This document shows positions 61,692 to 64,000 of a DNA stretch of 64,000 nt, piece by piece. Positions within the stretch are counted from its first letter, which is position 1, and the number at the start of each line of letters is the position of its first letter. The DNA comes from Arthrobacter sp. B0490. GTDB lineage: Bacteria; Actinomycetota; Actinomycetes; Actinomycetales; Micrococcaceae. The stretch spans positions 1-64,000 of the forward strand of contig NZ_PJIR01000009.1 in NCBI RefSeq assembly GCF_002929355.1, written 5' to 3'. The position numbers and the translations under genes were made by a program. The notes beneath the pieces were generated by a model. The model was not told where the DNA came from. It ran no database searches and was given only the letters and a program-made list of their open reading frames with translations.

Positions 61692-62516
61692 ATGGAGGAG
61701 ATTCCCGACGCGATGTCCGGCGCCCTCGGGACGGCCGGCGTCCCCCTGCCGGCTCCACGCCTGCACGTCGTCGCGCAGGAGGTCCGCGCCCTTCCGCCCG
61801 CGGAGGCCGCAGCACGCCTCCAGGATCTGCTGGTCGACCACCCCGACGTGCAGGCCTTCCTCCAGGAACTCGCCGAGTTCGCCGCGGAGACCCTCGGCGC
61901 CGACGGGGACACCTACTGCGGCATCACGCTGCAGCGCTCGCCCCACGAGCAGGCGACCGTGGGCAGCAGCGACGCGAAGGCCCGGTCGATGGACGAGGTG
62001 CAGTACGAGCACGACGACGGCCCGTGCCTGCACGCGCTGCGCGTGCACGAGGAGGTCTTCATCGCCGATGTCCGCTGCGAGGGCCGCTGGCCGGGGTTCA
62101 TGGAGCACATCGCCGGGCGTGGGGTGGGTGCCATGTTCTGCCTGCCACTGGACCTCGAAGGATCGGCGCGCGCCGCCCTCAACCTGTATGCCGAGGATGC
62201 CTCGGTGTTCAGCGACGGTTACCGGCGCGTGGCCCGCGCGTTCTCCCGGCAGGCCTCGCAGGCCCTCAGGCTCTCCGTGCGCGTGGCCCAGCACGCCGCG
62301 ACGGCGGAGGACCTCCACTCCGTGCTGCAGACGCGTACCGAGATAGACCTCGCCGTGGGGGTCATCATGGGCCAGGACCGCTGCTCCCAGAAGGAGGCCT
62401 TCGACAAGCTGCGCCGGGCGTCCAACACACGCAACGTCAAGGTCCGCGACCTCGCCGCCGGGATGGTGGCCGGATTCAACGGCTCCGTCCCGCGCGCCCA
62501 CTTCGACCCTTCCTGA
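61692..62516 (+). CDS. GAF-ANTAR domain regulatory protein
   Basis: A 274-residue homologue of the protein at 5558. The GAF domain (about 50-190) has DTYCGITLQRS, RSMDEVQYEHDDGPCLHALR and the FCLPLDLEG strand. The ANTAR domain (about 205-268) has TRTEIDLAVGVIMGQDRCSQ and AFDKLRRASNTRNVKVRDLA. The N-terminal 48 residues are longer than in its relative, and the start may be later. A -10-like TACACT is at 61633-61638. It ends 4 bases before the oxidoreductase gene. Confidence 0.9.
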   Translation: MEEIPDAMSGALGTAGVPLPAPRLHVVAQEVRALPPAEAAARLQDLLVDHPDVQAFLQELAEFAAETLGADGDTYCGITLQRSPHEQATVGSSDAKARSMDEVQYEHDDGPCLHALRVHEEVFIADVRCEGRWPGFMEHIAGRGVGAMFCLPLDLEGSARAALNLYAEDASVFSDGYRRVARAFSRQASQALRLSVRVAQHAATAEDLHSVLQTRTEIDLAVGVIMGQDRCSQKEAFDKLRRASNTRNVKVRDLAAGMVAGFNGSVPRAHFDPS

Positions 62517-62520
62517 CCGC

Positions 62521-63588
62521 ATGGGGCCGACACCTCGCGCCGTCGCGACGGTCCTGATCGGCTTCGGCCACGGCGGGCGCGTCTTCCACGCCCCGCTCAT
62601 CGCGCAGGATCCCGGTCTCGACCTCGCAGCCGTCGTCACCCGCAGCCCCGACCGCCGGGCGGCGGCCCGCGCCGCCTACCCGACCGCCGTCGTCGCGGCG
62701 ACGCTGGACGAGGCGCTGCAGGCGGTGCCGCACCTGGAACTCGCTGCGATCTCCACGCCACCGGCCACGCACGCCGCCCTGGCCGCCGCGGCGATCGACC
62801 GGGGACTGCACGTGGTCGTCGACAAGCCCTTCGTGGTGCGCGCCGCCGACGGCGAGCGCCTGGTCGAGGCGGCACGGGCAGCGCGCCGGCTGCTCCTCCC
62901 GTTCTCCAACCGGCGCTGGGACGGCGACTTCCTGACGGTGCAGTCGCTGGTGGCATCGGGCGCCCTGGGCGACGTGCGGACCTTCGAGTCCGCCATGGAG
63001 TCCTGGAAGGCGTCCATCACGAAACCGTGGAAGCGGGACGCGACGGCGGACGACGGCGGGGGACTCCTGTACGACCTCGGTCCGCACCTCATCGACCAGG
63101 CGCTGCTGCTCTTCGGTCCGGCCGTCCCGGTGTTCGCCGAGTTGCGGGCGGATCGCGACGGCGCCGCCGCGGAGGACTCGGTGTTCCTCGTCCTGGACCA
63201 CGAGGGCGGCGTCAGGAGCCACCTCCACGCGGGGACGCTCGTTTCCGTGGAGCGGCCCCGGTTCCACGTCACGGGCTCGACGGCCGGCCTGACGATCACC
63301 GGCACGGATCCGCAGGAGGAGCAGCTGGCGGCCGGTGTCCTCCCGGGCGGCCAGGCCGGCACCGGCCCCGGTCGGGGCGACGGGGGCCCGCGGGGGCTGC
63401 TCGGGCGCGCCGGCCGGACCGAGCCGCTGGCGATCCGGCGCGGCACCTATACGTCCTTCTACGCAGGCGTCACCGCCGCGATCAGGGACGACGGTCCTCC
63501 GCCGGTGCGGGCGGAGGACGCGCTCGCCGTCGCACGCATCATCGAGCAGGTCCACGCGACCTTCCCGGCCAGGAAGGGGACCCGGTAG
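62521..63588 (+). CDS. Gfo/Idh/MocA-family oxidoreductase
   Basis: A 355-residue NAD(P)-dependent oxidoreductase. The Rossmann motif is LIGFGHGGRVFHAPLI near residues 12-27, the conserved VDKPFV motif is at about 100, and a C-terminal domain has GGGLLYDLGPHLIDQALLLF with the H of the family near residue 190. The catalytic EKP lysine is present as VDKP. Substrate unknown; many members act on inositols or sugars. It follows the GAF-ANTAR gene directly, which suggests co-transcription, and is followed by a palindromic terminator. Confidence 0.9.
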   Translation: MGPTPRAVATVLIGFGHGGRVFHAPLIAQDPGLDLAAVVTRSPDRRAAARAAYPTAVVAATLDEALQAVPHLELAAISTPPATHAALAAAAIDRGLHVVVDKPFVVRAADGERLVEAARAARRLLLPFSNRRWDGDFLTVQSLVASGALGDVRTFESAMESWKASITKPWKRDATADDGGGLLYDLGPHLIDQALLLFGPAVPVFAELRADRDGAAAEDSVFLVLDHEGGVRSHLHAGTLVSVERPRFHVTGSTAGLTITGTDPQEEQLAAGVLPGGQAGTGPGRGDGGPRGLLGRAGRTEPLAIRRGTYTSFYAGVTAAIRDDGPPPVRAEDALAVARIIEQVHATFPARKGTR

Positions 63589-63592
63589 GGTG

Positions 63593-63610
63593 CTCCTCCC
63601 CGGGGAGGAG
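63593..63610. terminator. Palindromic terminator between oxidoreductase and alanine dehydrogenase
   Basis: CTCCTCCCCGGGGAGGAG is an 18-bp perfect palindrome in the 26-base gap between convergent genes; its centre would form a tight loop. It could stop both transcripts. Confidence 0.6.
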
Positions 63611-63614
63611 GGGG

Positions 63615-64000
63615 CTAGACGAGTGCGGCCCAGTCGGCAGCGAGCTCGAGGCCGTGCGCCTGCGACACCGAGTGGTGCGCCACTTCGCCGGCGGCGACGT
63701 TGAGCCCGCGGGCGAGTGCCGGATCGGCGGCGAAGGCGCCCCGGACGCCCCGGTCCGCCAGCGCGACGGCGTAGCGGAGCGTCACGTTGGTCAGGGCGTA
63801 CGTCGACGTGTGGGGGACGGCGCCGGGCATGTTGCCCACGCAGTAGAAGAGCGAGCCGTGCACGGTGAACGTGGGGTCCTCGTGGGTGGTGACGCGGGAG
63901 TCCTCGAAGCACCCGCCCTGGTCCACCGCGATGTCGACGAGGACGCTGCCGGGCTTCATCCGGGCGACGAGGGCGTTGGTGACGAGCTTGGGGGCGCGGG
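63615..64000 (-). CDS. ald: Alanine dehydrogenase, C-terminal part (gene runs out of the window)
   Basis: The minus-strand frame enters from the right edge and stops at 63615. The 128 visible residues match the C terminus of L-alanine dehydrogenase: APKLVTNALVARMKPGSVLV, DIAVDQGGCFEDSRVTTHED, YCVGNMPGAVPHTSTYALTN and a final helix. Ald reversibly deaminates alanine to pyruvate with NAD+. The N-terminal catalytic domain is outside the window. Confidence 0.95.
   Translation of the reverse strand, partial: RAPKLVTNALVARMKPGSVLVDIAVDQGGCFEDSRVTTHEDPTFTVHGSLFYCVGNMPGAVPHTSTYALTNVTLRYAVALADRGVRGAFAADPALARGLNVAAGEVAHHSVSQAHGLELAADWAALV

Overview
The window is chromosomal DNA from a high-GC Gram-positive actinobacterium, most likely Micrococcaceae (Arthrobacter or a close relative). 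The reasons are the very high GC content, with G/C at third codon positions, frequent GTG/TTG starts and 4-base ATGA gene overlaps. The gene families also fit: several GAF-ANTAR proteins, a DUF3105 protein, a Pr6Pr membrane protein, and a histidinol-phosphate-type aminotransferase next to 2-oxoacid dehydrogenase genes. I saw no tRNA, rRNA, CRISPR array, insertion sequence or phage module. The placement rests on recognition of families, not on a database search.

Layout. 1-130: tail of an ANTAR regulator. 298-912: DHFR-like reductase. 927-5351: copper block (CopA ATPase, CopZ-like chaperone and CsoR on the minus strand with a clear CsoR box; DUF305 and DUF3105 proteins on the plus strand). 5558-15575: mixed housekeeping and membrane genes (GAF-ANTAR, D-threonine-aldolase-like enzyme, TPM lipoprotein, RF3, GNAT, WGxxGxxG protein, MFS/TetR pair, MscL, Pr6Pr, ACT protein). 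15623-21160: a secreted M15-like protein, an MmyB-type regulator, and an operon it probably controls. Two genes of that operon look damaged: an alcohol dehydrogenase that has lost its middle and a frameshifted short-chain dehydrogenase. 21255-32714: a carbohydrate-use cluster (cellulase-like protein, DUF5107/TPR protein, AraC regulator, sugar ABC transporter, GH35 beta-galactosidase). 32806-38453: a gluconate/L-idonate cluster (GntR regulator, GntP permease, ketogluconate-reductase-like SDR, idonate-dehydrogenase-like ADH, FGGY gluconokinase).

38669-50588: small stress-type genes (Asp23-like), a Rieske/FAD oxidoreductase, a photolyase of the iron-sulfur class that contains no cysteine, an aldo/keto reductase, an FHA protein, a 2H phosphoesterase, a lipase-maturation-factor-like membrane protein, adenylosuccinate lyase, and a WXG100-like/hydrolase pair. 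50585-57340: aminotransferase plus E1-alpha, E1-beta and E2 of a branched-chain-type 2-oxoacid dehydrogenase, then a second aminotransferase. 60346-64000: FMN reductase/TetR pair, GAF-ANTAR protein, Gfo/Idh/MocA oxidoreductase and the end of alanine dehydrogenase.

The most unusual locus is 57408-60170. A TrmB/LuxR-type regulator is divergent from a 46-residue exported peptide that ends in two copies of the octapeptide AGSWDWPK. The peptide gene is followed by a stand-alone lantibiotic-dehydratase C-terminal (thiopeptide-type) domain protein and a 63-residue HTH-like protein. No LanB glutamylation domain, cyclase or dedicated transporter is visible. I read this as a candidate uncharacterised peptide-modification or peptide-signalling system; its function is inference.
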